In this document: piece by piece, positions 42,585 through 52,073 of the stretch | Layout: each line of letters starts with the position of its first letter | Numbering within the stretch: the first letter of the stretch is position 1 | DNA from: Phenylobacterium zucineum HLK1 | Lineage (GTDB): Bacteria; Pseudomonadota; Alphaproteobacteria; Caulobacterales; Caulobacteraceae | Assembly: GCF_000017265.1 (NCBI RefSeq) | Contig: NC_011144.1 | Coordinates: 2,830,001-2,894,000, forward strand | DNA: 64,000 nt | Direction: 5' to 3' | Program-made: the position numbers and the translations under genes | Notes under the pieces: generated by a model | What the model was told of the DNA's origin: nothing | Seen by the model: the letters and a program-made list of their open reading frames with translations, nothing else | Databases searched by the model: none

Positions 42585-44633
42585 ATGCGCATGACGGTTC
42601 TGGCGTCCATCCTGGCGCTGGCGGCGACGGCTCCTGCCGCGGCTCCGGCCCTGGCGCAGGTCGCGGAGGGCCCGTCGCGGACCTTCACGGCCCGAGACCT
42701 GTTCGGCCTGCAGCAGGCGAGCGATCCGCAGGTGCGGCCCGACGGCGGGGCGGTGGCCTACGTCCGCGCCCGCAACGACATCATGACCGATCGCAGCCAG
42801 CGCTCGATCTGGTTGGCCGACCTGTCCACCGGCGCCCAGGCGCCGCTGGTGGTGGACGACGGGAACAACTTCGCCCCGCGCTGGTCGCCGGACGGGACGC
42901 GGCTGGCCTATGTCTCGGCCCAGCCGGGCGAGCGGCCGCAGCTCTACGTCCGCTGGGTGGCCTCGGGCCGCTCGGCCAAGGTGGCGACGCTCGAGCAGGC
43001 GCCGAACGACATCGCCTGGTCGCCCGACGGCCGCACGCTGGCCTTCACCATGATCGAGCTCGACGAGGGCAAACCCCTCGGCGCTCCCCTCAAGAAGCCG
43101 GACGGCGCGAAGTGGGCCGAGCCGCTGAAGGTGATCGACCGGGTCACCTACCGCTTCGACGGCCAGGGCTACATGAAGCCGGGCTTTCGGCAGGTGTTCG
43201 TGGTCTCGGCCGACGGCGGCCAGCCGCGCCAGGTCACCTTCGGCAAGTTCGACAGCGAGGGCCCGATCGCCTTCACCGCCGACGGCCGCGGCGTGCTGTT
43301 CGCCTCGAACCGCAATCCGACCTGGGAGCGCGAGCCCCAGGAGAGCGAGGTCTACCGGGTGGACATCGTCGACGGGCGGCTCACCCGCCTGACCAGCCGC
43401 GTGGGCCCCGACGCCGCGCCGGTCCCCTCCCCCGACGGCCGCCGCATCGCCTTCGTCGGCAACGACGACAAGGGCCGCAGCCACGAGGACTCCAAGCTCT
43501 ACGTCATGGACGCCGACGGCGGGAACGTGCGCCAGCTGGCGGCCAACCTCGACCGCAGCGTAGGCGTCCCGCAGTGGTCGGAGGACAGCCGAAGCCTCTA
43601 CTTCGACTACGTGGACAAGGGCGTGACCAAGGTCGCCCGCGTGTCCCTGGACGGCCGTCTGGAGACGGTCGCCGAGGGCCTGACCGGCGGCGGCCTCGAC
43701 CGCCCCTACGCCGGCGGCGAGTTCTCGGTGGCCCGCGGCGTGATCGCCTACACCGCCGGCTCGACGGTGGCTCCCGCCGACCTCGTGGTCCGGCGCGGCG
43801 GCAAGGCCTCCCGGCTGACCCGGCTGAACGAGGGCCTCTTCGCCGGCAAGACGCTGGCCAAGGTCGAGCATCTGCCGGTGACCTCGTCCCACGACGGCAA
43901 GCCGATCGACGCGTGGATCGCCACGCCCCCCGATTTCGACCCGGCGAAGAAGTACCCGCTGATCCTTGAGATCCACGGCGGCCCACACCAGGCCTACGGC
44001 CCGTCGTTCTCGACCGACGTCCAGCTCTACGCCCAGGCCGGCTATGTGGTGCTCTACTCCAACCCGCGGGGCTCGACCTCGTACGGCAACGCCTTCGCCA
44101 ACGAGATCGACAAGGCCTATCCGAGCCACGACTACGATGACCTGATGAGCGCCGTGGACGCGGCGATCGCCAAGGGCTTCGTGGACCCCGAGCGGCTCTA
44201 CGTCACCGGCGGGTCGGGCGGCGGGGTGCTGACCTCGTGGATCGTCGGCAAGACGAACCGCTTCAAGGCGGCCGCGACCCAGAAGCCGGTGATCAACTGG
44301 GCCAGCCAGGTGCTGACCGCCGACGCCTACCTCGGGATGGCCAAGTACTGGTTCGGCAAGGCCCCGTGGGAGGACCCGGAAGGGTACTGGGCCCGCTCGC
44401 CGCTGTCGCTGGTGGGCAATGTGACGACGCCGACCCTCGTCGTCGTGGGCGAACAGGACTTCCGCACGCCGCCGTCCGAGGCCGAGCAGTACTACCAGGC
44501 GCTGCAGCTCAAGGGCGTGCCGACGGCTCTGGTCCGGGTGCCCGACGCCGGGCACGGCGGCCTGGCGGCCCGCCCCTCGCAGTCGGCGGCCAAGGCGGCC
44601 GCGATCGTCGCGTGGTTCGAGCGCTATCGGTGA
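42585..44633 (+). CDS. S9-family prolyl-oligopeptidase-type serine peptidase, exported
   Basis: 682 residues. Signal peptide about 1-24 (A-L-A|Q). N-terminal seven-bladed propeller (W-S-P-D-G-T/R repeats, as in TolB/DPP-IV-like proteins) and a C-terminal alpha/beta hydrolase with S544 (G-G-S-G-G-G), D625 (G-E-Q-D-F-R-T-P) and H657 (A-G-H-G-G). The nucleophile elbow reads G-G-S-G-G where most relatives have G-G-S-Y-G-G. It probably cleaves peptides in the periplasm. GGGGGG precedes the ATG. Divergent from msrC, 84 nt apart. Confidence 0.93.
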   Translation: MRMTVLASILALAATAPAAAPALAQVAEGPSRTFTARDLFGLQQASDPQVRPDGGAVAYVRARNDIMTDRSQRSIWLADLSTGAQAPLVVDDGNNFAPRWSPDGTRLAYVSAQPGERPQLYVRWVASGRSAKVATLEQAPNDIAWSPDGRTLAFTMIELDEGKPLGAPLKKPDGAKWAEPLKVIDRVTYRFDGQGYMKPGFRQVFVVSADGGQPRQVTFGKFDSEGPIAFTADGRGVLFASNRNPTWEREPQESEVYRVDIVDGRLTRLTSRVGPDAAPVPSPDGRRIAFVGNDDKGRSHEDSKLYVMDADGGNVRQLAANLDRSVGVPQWSEDSRSLYFDYVDKGVTKVARVSLDGRLETVAEGLTGGGLDRPYAGGEFSVARGVIAYTAGSTVAPADLVVRRGGKASRLTRLNEGLFAGKTLAKVEHLPVTSSHDGKPIDAWIATPPDFDPAKKYPLILEIHGGPHQAYGPSFSTDVQLYAQAGYVVLYSNPRGSTSYGNAFANEIDKAYPSHDYDDLMSAVDAAIAKGFVDPERLYVTGGSGGGVLTSWIVGKTNRFKAAATQKPVINWASQVLTADAYLGMAKYWFGKAPWEDPEGYWARSPLSLVGNVTTPTLVVVGEQDFRTPPSEAEQYYQALQLKGVPTALVRVPDAGHGGLAARPSQSAAKAAAIVAWFERYR

Positions 44634-44741
44634 TCCGTACGCGGCGCTTTGACGCGCCGGGGCTTTGACGCGTCTCAACGCGGATCCGGCACGTATCCTC
44701 CAGGTTCGCCCCGCATCGGGCGCCACCTAGGGGACAAGCGC

Positions 44742-45695
44742 ATGAACGGGCGTCTGCCGCCTTCCAGGATCCGCCTCGCCGGGCGGCTGGCCAACGGGTT
44801 CGCGCTCGACCTCGTGAAGCTCGGCGGCTGGGGGCGCGACGTCATCGACGGGCTGCTGCTGATGGCGATCAGCCAGGCCAACATCGCGCCCATCACCCGC
44901 AGCCCCGAGCTCCAGCTGGCCTACGCCACCCTGGATGCCCCGCCGCCCGACGAGCTGCGCCGGCCGGTCAGCGTCAACGCCGTGGCGACCTCGCTGCGGA
45001 TCCCCTTCGAGACCGCGCGCCGGCGGATCGCCGCCCTGGCCGAGCTGGGCGTCCTGGAGACCTCCCGCAAGGGCGTGGTGCTGCCGCAGGCGCCGCTGAA
45101 CTCGCCCTTCTACCGGGCGTTCGCGGAGGCCAACTGCGAGCTCGTCCGGCGGTACTACGAACGCCTCGATCGGCTGGGCTTCCTGACCGGCCTGAACCGT
45201 CCGGACACGAGCTTCACGCCCGGCAATCCGCCGCTCCGCCTGATCATGCGGCTGTCCTCGGACTACGCCCTGCGGCTGGCCGAACCGGTCAGCGCGTACA
45301 TCGGCGACCTCGTCACCGGCATGATCCTGATGGATGTGATCCAGGCGAACACGGAGCACCTGCCCGACGACGAGGGCGGGGGCGACGATCTCTCTCCCCA
45401 GTCCTACCTCGCCGATGACGAGCGCCGGCCCGTGCGGCCGGCGACGCTCTCCGAGCGGCTCGGCGTGCCGCCGGAGACGGTGCGCCGGCACCTCAACCGC
45501 CTGGTGTCGGACGGGCGCTGCGTGGCCGGGGAGGACGGCTACGTCGTCCCCGCCCGGGTGCTGGCGGACGGGGGCTTCGTCGAGTTCATCCTCGACAACC
45601 AGACCCACATGCATCGGCTGTTCACGGGCCTCGCCGAGTTCGGCGTGCTGTCCTTCTGGGACGCGCCCCGCGCGGGCCTCCGCGGGGCGGCGTGA
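44742..45695 (+). CDS. protein with two internal HTH domains, putative regulator
   Basis: 317 residues. Two similar winged-helix units: V-A-T-S-L-R-I-P-F-E-T-A-R-R-R-I-A-A-L (about 80-98) and L-S-E-R-L-G-V-P-P-E-T-V-R-R-H-L-N-R-L (about 233-251), each followed by a short wing ending in V-V-L-P or Y-V-V-P-A. Between them is a helical region including D-V-I-Q-A-N-T-E-H that mirrors M-A-I-S-Q-A-N in the N-terminal half. It looks like an internal duplication, so one polypeptide may act as its own pseudo-dimer. No known family name; targets unknown. Confidence 0.7.
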   Translation: MNGRLPPSRIRLAGRLANGFALDLVKLGGWGRDVIDGLLLMAISQANIAPITRSPELQLAYATLDAPPPDELRRPVSVNAVATSLRIPFETARRRIAALAELGVLETSRKGVVLPQAPLNSPFYRAFAEANCELVRRYYERLDRLGFLTGLNRPDTSFTPGNPPLRLIMRLSSDYALRLAEPVSAYIGDLVTGMILMDVIQANTEHLPDDEGGGDDLSPQSYLADDERRPVRPATLSERLGVPPETVRRHLNRLVSDGRCVAGEDGYVVPARVLADGGFVEFILDNQTHMHRLFTGLAEFGVLSFWDAPRAGLRGAA

Positions 45696-45834
45696 TCAAA
45701 ACAGGAACTCGACATATCCCCAAAATGAGTAGGCCCAAGCTTCCGTAGAAGTCGCGCTTACCGCAACCTGAGTGCGTACCTCGGGGGAGGTGTCCGAGCG
45801 CCGCGAGCCGGCGCTCAGAGGAGAAGTGAAGGGC

Positions 45835-46278
45835 ATGACCAAGCCGTTGCAGAGAGACGTCATCGGCGCTCCGTTCGCGGCCGCCGAAGGGCTCGACGAC
45901 CGTGGCGATGGCCCGCACCCGGTGGACCGCCACGTGGGTCTGCGGATCCGGATGCGCCGCAAGGAGATCGGGGTGAGCCAGGAGCGCCTGGCCGAGGCCC
46001 TCGGAATCACCTTCCAGCAGGTCCAGAAGTACGAGCGCGGCGCCAACCGCGTCAGCGCCTCCAAGCTCTGGGAGATCGCCCAGGCGCTGAAGACCGGCGT
46101 GACCTACTTCTACGAAGGGTTGAACGACCACGAGCTGGGCGACGCCGGCCGCAACGCCCAGGACTTCATGCTCACCGGCGAGGGCCTGGAGCTGATGTCG
46201 ACCTTCCCGCGCATCGCCCAGCCGGCGCTGCGCCGCAAGCTGGTGGAGCTGGTCCGCGCCATGGCCGAAGAGGCCTGA
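45835..46278 (+). CDS. XRE-family helix-turn-helix regulator
   Basis: 147 residues from ATG 45835 with GGAGAAG upstream. HTH_3 domain at about 34-90: [22 protein letters not shown], then [20 protein letters not shown] and Y-F-Y-E-G-L. This wording is shared by a common alphaproteobacterial group of small XRE regulators. The C-terminal tail (L-V-E-L-V-R-A-M-A) is likely for dimerisation. Targets unknown. Confidence 0.9.
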   Translation: MTKPLQRDVIGAPFAAAEGLDDRGDGPHPVDRHVGLRIRMRRKEIGVSQERLAEALGITFQQVQKYERGANRVSASKLWEIAQALKTGVTYFYEGLNDHELGDAGRNAQDFMLTGEGLELMSTFPRIAQPALRRKLVELVRAMAEEA

Positions 46279-46288
46279 GGAGGAGCGC

Positions 46289-47263
46289 TCAGGCCCGCTG
46301 TCCGCCGAGGCCCTGCCGAAGGATGTAGGGCGCGCTCGCCGCACGCATCGCCACCGCTGCGAGCGCCCCCAGCAGGCCGCCCGTCTGCTTGGCCTCGAGC
46401 ACCTCGCGCAGGTCCACCTTCGCCGTCACGTGCCGGTGATGCCGGCGGGCCGCGGCGATTTCCGCCGCGCCCAGGCCGGGCAGGCCCGCCAAGCGTGCGC
46501 TCGCCCTCTGCAGCGCCTTCAGGTCGGCGATCGTGTGGTTGTGGCTCAGCGAGCCGGGGCGCTGCACAGAGACGTAGCCGCAGGCCTGCACCACCCTGAA
46601 CCGCGCGCCCTTGGCCAGGGCCGTCGCGTAGAGGATGAAGTCCTCGCCCAGCCGCAGCGCCGGATCGTAGGCCAGCTCGGCGGCCTCCAGGAATCCGCGG
46701 CGGATCAGGGGCTTCAGGAAGCCGAACTCGCGCCGCGCCAGGCCGGGGCGGCTCACGTTGGCGTCCACAAAGGTCCGGAAATCCAGCACGAAGGGCAGGT
46801 CCAGTTGCTCGCCGATCAGCGGTTTCGGCGCCGCATCCTCCGCGCCCTCGGCGACGAGCAGCAGGTCGTCGGCGACCAGGTCGCAACCCTGCGCCTGCGC
46901 GAGCAGCCGGCCCAGGCGCCCCGGGTTCAGGAAGTCGTCGGCGTCCAGCGGACAGATCCAAGGCGAGCGGCTGAGCGACAGGGCCAGGTTGCGCGCCGCC
47001 GCCGGACCCGCCTGGGCCTGGGAGACTACCGTCAGCCGGCCCGAACCGTCGTCCGCGTCCCGCGCGCGCCGCGCCGTCTCGTCGGTGCTGCCGTCGTCCA
47101 CGACCACGACCTCGGCCGCGTCGGGCTGGGCCAGCGCCGAAGCCACCGCACGCGCGATGGTGGCGGCCGCGTCCTTCGCCGCCACGATGACCGCAACGGA
47201 GCCGGCCCGCTCAGGCGCGCGCACCGGCCGCTCCCGGATGGAGGGTTCGCGTCGGTCGCACAT
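46289..47263 (-). CDS. glycosyltransferase family 2 (single domain, cytosolic)
   Basis: 324 residues from ATG 47263. GT-A fold: V-I-V-A-A-K-D-A-A-A-T-I-A-R-A-V, V-V-V-V-D-D-G-S-T-D-E-T and the DxD-type C-P-L-D-A-D-D-F-L-N-P-G, then L-G-E-D-F-I-L-Y-A as acceptor-side acid. There are no membrane segments and no QxxRW, so it adds single sugars, probably to a lipid-linked glycan or surface polysaccharide. It lies apart from the exopolysaccharide cluster at 15.6-21.5 kb. Confidence 0.87.
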   Translation of the reverse strand: MCDRREPSIRERPVRAPERAGSVAVIVAAKDAAATIARAVASALAQPDAAEVVVVDDGSTDETARRARDADDGSGRLTVVSQAQAGPAAARNLALSLSRSPWICPLDADDFLNPGRLGRLLAQAQGCDLVADDLLLVAEGAEDAAPKPLIGEQLDLPFVLDFRTFVDANVSRPGLARREFGFLKPLIRRGFLEAAELAYDPALRLGEDFILYATALAKGARFRVVQACGYVSVQRPGSLSHNHTIADLKALQRASARLAGLPGLGAAEIAAARRHHRHVTAKVDLREVLEAKQTGGLLGALAAVAMRAASAPYILRQGLGGQRA

Positions 47264-47476
47264 GGCGACGGCCTTGTGGGCTGGTCCCCTGGATGCGCCG
47301 CAACGGAGCCCCCTGACGACGAGACGATGCGCGCCGCCGCCGCGTGGGGACAGGCTGCGCCGTCCCGACAAACGTAGCTTCGTCCGGCTTCGTTCCTGAA
47401 CGCGCGCGCACGGTTTCGTCAGGCCGCCCCGCCAGGTCGTCCCGGCGCAGCGGGCGGCCCTGCGCGGCTCAGGCGG

Positions 47477-49024
47477 TCAGGCCTGGGCGGGCGCCCTGTA
47501 GCCGTCGCGCAGCTCGCGCTTCAGCACCTTGCCGATGTGGCTGCGCGGCAATCCCTCGACGATCTTCAGGTCGGCCAGGCGCTGGGTCTTGCCGAGCCGG
47601 CCGTTGACCCAGGCGCGCAGCTCCTCGGCGCTGACGCTCTGGCCGGGCCTCAGGGCCACGAAGGCGACGGGCGTCTCGCCCCAGGCGTCCGACGCCACGC
47701 CGACGACCGCCGCCTCCAGCACCGCGGGGTGCTGCACGATCTCGGCCTCCAAGTCGCTGGGATAGATGTTGAACCCGCCCGAGATGATCATGTCCTTCTT
47801 GCGGTCCATGAGGGTCAGGAAGCCGTCCTCGTCGAAGCGGCCCACGTCGCCGGTGCGGATGTAGCGCAGGCCCTCCGGGCTCCACCATTCGGCCTCCGAG
47901 GTCTTGCCCGGCTGGTTGTGGTAGCCGACCATCATCGCGCCCGAGCGGCCGACGACCTCGCCGATCTCGCCCTGCGCGACCTCCTTGCCGTCCTCGCCGA
48001 TCAGCCGGATGTCGTGGCCCGGCAGCGGCTTGCCGACCGTGTGCAGCTTGTCGGGATGCTCGTGGCAGACGAGACCGCACGAGCCCCCGCCCTCGGTCAT
48101 GCCGTAGTACTCGACCAGACCGCCGGGCCAGCGGCGCAGCACCTCGGCCTTCAGTTCGGCCGGGAACGGCGCCGAGGTCGAGAACTTCATCTGGAACGCC
48201 GACAGGTCGTACTTGTCGAAGTCGGGATGGGCCATCAGCCGCCGGTACTGCACCGGCACCAGCATGGCATGGGTCACCCGGTGCTTCTCCGAGAGCTTCA
48301 GGAACTGCTCCACGTCGAACTTCGGCAGCAGCACCACCGTGCCGCCGTTCGAGATCGTCGGCAGGAACGAGACCAGCGTGGTGTTCGAGTAGAGGGGCGT
48401 CGAGACGAGGCTGACCGCCTCCGGCGGATAGACCCCGCGGCGAATCTGCCCCCAGCGCATGCGGTGCGGCTGGACGATGCCCTTCGGCGCGCCCGTGGTG
48501 CCGGACGAGTAGATGATGTTGAAGCCTTGGTCGGGGTCGATCTCGTGAAGGACCGGCTTGGCCCCCTCGGGGACCAGCCATTCCTCGAAGGGCTGGCCGA
48601 CGTCGGAGCCGTCCAGCGACACGCGCTTGGCGGTCACCTGGTCCAGCACGCCGGCCATGTGGTCGGCCACGCCCTTGTCGAGGAAGAAGACCTTGGCGCC
48701 CGAGTCCTCGAGCTGGACGATCAGGCTTTCGGGGGTGGACGAGGGGGCGAGCGGGGCCACGATCGCGCCCGCCCGCAGGACGCCGAAGAACGTCGCCCCG
48801 TACTCCACCGAGGTGCTGGCGCAGACGGCGGCAACGTCGGCCTTGCCCACGCCGTCCCGCTGCAGGGCCGCGGCGATGCGGTCCATGAGGGCGTCCAGCT
48901 CGGCGTAGGAGATCGTGCGCCGCGCGTCGATCAGCGCCGGCTTGTCCTGCAGCGCGGCCGCCTGGGCGCGGATCACGTCGGCGATGGTCCCGAACTCCTG
49001 GGACAGCAGCTCCTCGGCGGTCAT
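47477..49024 (-). CDS. acyl-CoA synthetase (AMP-forming) 1
   Basis: 515 residues. ANL superfamily: P-loop Y-S-S-G-T-T-G-A-P-K-G (A3), Y-Y-G-M-T-E-G (A5), T-G-D-V-G-R-F-D-E-D-G-F (A7/8) and the C-terminal catalytic lysine in H-I-G-K-V-L-K-R-E-L. Activates a carboxylic acid to its CoA ester; resembles long-chain/aromatic acid ligases of catabolic clusters. It lies 68 nt downstream of the double-TetR gene on the same strand. Confidence 0.9.
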   Translation of the reverse strand: MTAEELLSQEFGTIADVIRAQAAALQDKPALIDARRTISYAELDALMDRIAAALQRDGVGKADVAAVCASTSVEYGATFFGVLRAGAIVAPLAPSSTPESLIVQLEDSGAKVFFLDKGVADHMAGVLDQVTAKRVSLDGSDVGQPFEEWLVPEGAKPVLHEIDPDQGFNIIYSSGTTGAPKGIVQPHRMRWGQIRRGVYPPEAVSLVSTPLYSNTTLVSFLPTISNGGTVVLLPKFDVEQFLKLSEKHRVTHAMLVPVQYRRLMAHPDFDKYDLSAFQMKFSTSAPFPAELKAEVLRRWPGGLVEYYGMTEGGGSCGLVCHEHPDKLHTVGKPLPGHDIRLIGEDGKEVAQGEIGEVVGRSGAMMVGYHNQPGKTSEAEWWSPEGLRYIRTGDVGRFDEDGFLTLMDRKKDMIISGGFNIYPSDLEAEIVQHPAVLEAAVVGVASDAWGETPVAFVALRPGQSVSAEELRAWVNGRLGKTQRLADLKIVEGLPRSHIGKVLKRELRDGYRAPAQA

Positions 49025-49092
49025 CGAACACTCCCTTCCTGACTGGGTGCGGCTTAGCCCGCCGGGACGCCCCCGGTCAGCCGAAAAGTGGT

Positions 49093-50346
49093 TCAGGCGG
49101 CCGGCGGCGACAGCAGACCCTCGAACACCGGCCGGACGTAGTGGTCCACCACCGTCTCCGTCGTCAGCCCGGGCGCCCAGTCGTGCAGCTCGGCCGCCGC
49201 GTTGATCGCCGCCGTGAGGGTCTGGGCGGCGATGTTCACATCCACGGGCCGCAGCGAGCCGTCGGCGATCCCGTCGCAGATGATCGAGGCGAAGCGGAGC
49301 GTCAGCCGGTCGAAGCCTTCCAGCAGGCCCGCGCGCATGGCTTCGGGGACGGTGGTCAGCGCCGAGCTGCGCAGCAGGGGCGCGGCGCCGCCGATCTGCC
49401 GTCCGATCAGGGCCGCCGCCGCCCGGGCCAGCACCTCCAGGCTCGAGCCGCCCTCCGCCTCGGCCTCGCGGATCGCCCGCCACATGATGTCGAAGGTCCG
49501 CTGGAAGCAGGCGGCCACCAGTTCGTCCTTGGTCGTATTGTGGTGGTAGAAGGCGCCCTTGCTGACGTTGAGCCGAGCCGAAATCCGCTCGACCGAGGCG
49601 CCGTGGTAGCCCTCGGCGTTGATCAGCTCGGTGGCCGCCCGCAGGAAGAGCTCGGGCGAGGTGGAGCCAGGCTGGCCGTCGTGCGCCAGGGGGATGTCCC
49701 GCGGTTTCGGCCAGCGCGCGCCGGGCGGGGTGAGGCCGTGCAGCAGGATGTCCGAGGTGCGCGCGGCCGCCCGCGCATAGTCCGCCGGCTCGATCCGCCG
49801 CAGCCAGACCACCACCCACAGCATCTGGGAATTCAGCAGGTGCGCCCGGGCGTTGCGATGCGCGCGGGGCAGCCGGTCGCCCGGCTCGAACAGCCCGCGG
49901 ATGTCGCGGAACATCCGCACATAGGCCTCGTTCACCGCCGCCGAGCCCAGGGCGCGGATGTCGTTGAAGACCGGGATCTCGTCGGCCTCGCCGGCGCCGA
50001 CCCGCTGCTTGAAGTCGAAATAGGCGTGGACGAAGCCCTCGATCCGCTCGGCCTCGCTCGCTCCGGCGCCGCCCCGGGCGATCAGCGCCTCGTAGGCCTC
50101 GAGGCCCTTGAGGAAGGCCGCCGCCGCCAGCTCCTCCTTGTTCCTGAAGTAGTAGATGACCCCGGTGGGCACGAGATCCAGGCGGGCGGCCACCTCGCCC
50201 AGGGTCATGCCGCGCACGCCCTTGCGGTTCAGCTCGGCGATGGCCGAGCGGACGATGGCGTGGCGGCGGGCCTCGAAGCGCCGGGTCGGCCCGCGCGTCG
50301 GCGCGTCGCCTTCGTCAGCGGACGGGTCGTCGGCCGAAGTCCCCAT
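49093..50346 (-). CDS. double TetR-family regulator (two TetR units in one chain)
   Basis: 417 residues, twice the normal size. First HTH: G-M-T-L-G-E-V-A-A-R-L-D-L-V-P-T-G-V-I-Y-Y-F-R-N-K (about 46-70). Second HTH: G-A-S-V-E-R-I-S-A-R-L-N-V-S-K-G-A-F-Y-H-H-N (about 250-271), each followed by its own helical ligand domain. One chain may therefore behave like a TetR dimer or heterodimer. Flanked on both sides by acyl-CoA ligase genes on the same strand, so an acyl-CoA or its acid is a likely effector. Confidence 0.85.
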   Translation of the reverse strand: MGTSADDPSADEGDAPTRGPTRRFEARRHAIVRSAIAELNRKGVRGMTLGEVAARLDLVPTGVIYYFRNKEELAAAAFLKGLEAYEALIARGGAGASEAERIEGFVHAYFDFKQRVGAGEADEIPVFNDIRALGSAAVNEAYVRMFRDIRGLFEPGDRLPRAHRNARAHLLNSQMLWVVVWLRRIEPADYARAAARTSDILLHGLTPPGARWPKPRDIPLAHDGQPGSTSPELFLRAATELINAEGYHGASVERISARLNVSKGAFYHHNTTKDELVAACFQRTFDIMWRAIREAEAEGGSSLEVLARAAAALIGRQIGGAAPLLRSSALTTVPEAMRAGLLEGFDRLTLRFASIICDGIADGSLRPVDVNIAAQTLTAAINAAAELHDWAPGLTTETVVDHYVRPVFEGLLSPPAA

Positions 50347-50426
50347 GCGCTGTTCTTACCGGAATCCGAGCCCCCGCGCACGCGCCGGACGCTGGCGGCC
50401 CGGGACGGCGCGGCGATCTTCCACCC

Positions 50427-52028
50427 TCAGTTCACCCGCCGTTCCCGGCCGGCCCAGTAAGGCTCGCGCAGTTCGCGCCGGAGGATCTTGCCCGAGGCGT
50501 TGCGGGGGATGGCCTCGACCACCTCCACGGACTTCGGGACCTTGAAGCCGGCGATGCGGGTGCGGGCGAAGGCGATGATCTCCTGGGGATCGATCGTCAT
50601 CCCGGGCTTGGGGACCACCACGGCCTTGACCGCCTCGCCCCACTTTTCGTCGGGCACCCCGATCACCGCCACTTCGGACACCGCCGGGTGGCCGTAGATC
50701 GCGCTCTCCACCTCGGCCGGATAGATGTTCTCCGCGCCCGAGATGATCATGTCCTTCACCCGGTCGTGGATGTAGAGGTAGCCGTCCTCGTCGAGGTAGC
50801 CGGCGTCGCCGGTCCGGAGCCAGCCGTCGGCGTCGATGGTGTTCGCCGTCGCCTCGCGCTGCTTCCAGTACCCGGCCATGTTGGCGACCGAGCGGGTCGC
50901 CACCTCCCCCACCTGGCCCAGCGGCAGGGTCCGGCCCTCAGCGTCGATCACCTTGATCTCCACGCCCGGCATCGGCACGCCCGCCGCCCGCATCCGCGGA
51001 TTGCCGGCCGGATCGTGATCCTCGGGCGGCAGGTAGACGATGGTGCCGCAGGTCTCGGTCATGCCGTACTGCTGGACGAAGCCGCAGCCGAACACCTCCA
51101 TGCACTCGCGCAGCAGGTCCAGCGGGATCGGCGAGGCGCCGTAGAGGATGTACTTCAGGCGGCTGAAGTCGACGCTCCTCGCCCGCGGCTGGCGCACCAC
51201 GATCTGCAGCGCCGCGGGCACCATGAACATCTTCGAGACCCGGTCGTGCTCGATGAAGTCCAGCACCTTCATCGGGTCGAACTCGCGCGCGACGACGCCC
51301 TTGGCGCCGTTCATCAGGCCGACGAGGCCCCAGCCGGTCCCGCCGATGTGGGCCACCGGCATGGCCACGAGGCTGATGTCGTCGGGGCCCCAGGTGTTCC
51401 AGTCCATCTTGGCCTCGGCGGCGGTGCGCCGGCCCCCCAGGATGTTCTCGTGGGTCAGCATCACGCCCTTGGGCCGCCCCGTGGTTCCCGAGGTGTAGAG
51501 CTGCACGGCCACGTCGTGCGGCGTGACGGGAACGGCCGGATCGGTGTCGGGCGCGGCGTCGCGCCAGGTCTCGTAGAGGCGCTCGCCGCCGCCGGGCTCC
51601 ATGGCGATCACCTGCGGGCGCCGTTCCAGCAGCGCGGCGACCTCGGCCGTGTGGCCCATGACCTCCGGCCCGACGAAGACGATCGGCGCCTCGCTGTCCT
51701 GGACGATGTAGGCCACCTCGGGCGGCGCGAGGCGCCAGCCGATCGGGGTCATGACCACGCCCGCCTTGGCGGCGCCGACCAGCAGCTCGAAGTAGTGGTC
51801 GCTGTTCTTGCCGACGTAGGCGATCCGCTGCCCCTTCCTGAGGCCGGCTGCGGCCAGGGCGTTGGCGACGCGGTTCGTCAGCCGGTCGAACTGGCCGAAG
51901 GTCGTGGCCCGTCCCTCGAACTCCAGCGCGACGGCGTCCGGCCGCACCCGCGCCTGGTAGCGGGCGACGTCGCCCAGGGTGGTCATCTGCTCGAAATCGT
52001 TCTCGGGGGGGAGCTCTGCGCGTTCCAT
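50427..52028 (-). CDS. acyl-CoA synthetase (AMP-forming) 2
   Basis: 533 residues from ATG 52028 (GGGGG upstream; a start at 52064 is possible). ANL motifs: Y-T-S-G-T-T-G-R-P-K-G-V (A3), Q-Y-G-M-T-E-T (A5), R-T-G-D-A-G-Y-L-D-E-D-G-Y (A8), and N-A-S-G-K-I-L-R-R-E-L with the catalytic Lys. Resembles medium/long-chain fatty-acid-CoA ligases. Its downstream neighbour on the minus strand is the double TetR regulator. Confidence 0.9.
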   Translation of the reverse strand: MERAELPPENDFEQMTTLGDVARYQARVRPDAVALEFEGRATTFGQFDRLTNRVANALAAAGLRKGQRIAYVGKNSDHYFELLVGAAKAGVVMTPIGWRLAPPEVAYIVQDSEAPIVFVGPEVMGHTAEVAALLERRPQVIAMEPGGGERLYETWRDAAPDTDPAVPVTPHDVAVQLYTSGTTGRPKGVMLTHENILGGRRTAAEAKMDWNTWGPDDISLVAMPVAHIGGTGWGLVGLMNGAKGVVAREFDPMKVLDFIEHDRVSKMFMVPAALQIVVRQPRARSVDFSRLKYILYGASPIPLDLLRECMEVFGCGFVQQYGMTETCGTIVYLPPEDHDPAGNPRMRAAGVPMPGVEIKVIDAEGRTLPLGQVGEVATRSVANMAGYWKQREATANTIDADGWLRTGDAGYLDEDGYLYIHDRVKDMIISGAENIYPAEVESAIYGHPAVSEVAVIGVPDEKWGEAVKAVVVPKPGMTIDPQEIIAFARTRIAGFKVPKSVEVVEAIPRNASGKILRRELREPYWAGRERRVN

Positions 52029-52073
52029 CCCCCGAGTTGACCTACCCGCCGTCACGTCAGGCAAGCGGCGCGG

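Noticed and set aside
40137..44633. A very long open plus-strand frame that would make a protein of about 1500 residues
   Set aside because: Up to 42584 it is antisense to the SDR, thiolase and msrC genes with typical high-GC shadow composition (His, Arg, Gly runs). Only the part from 42585 is a real gene, the S9 peptidase.
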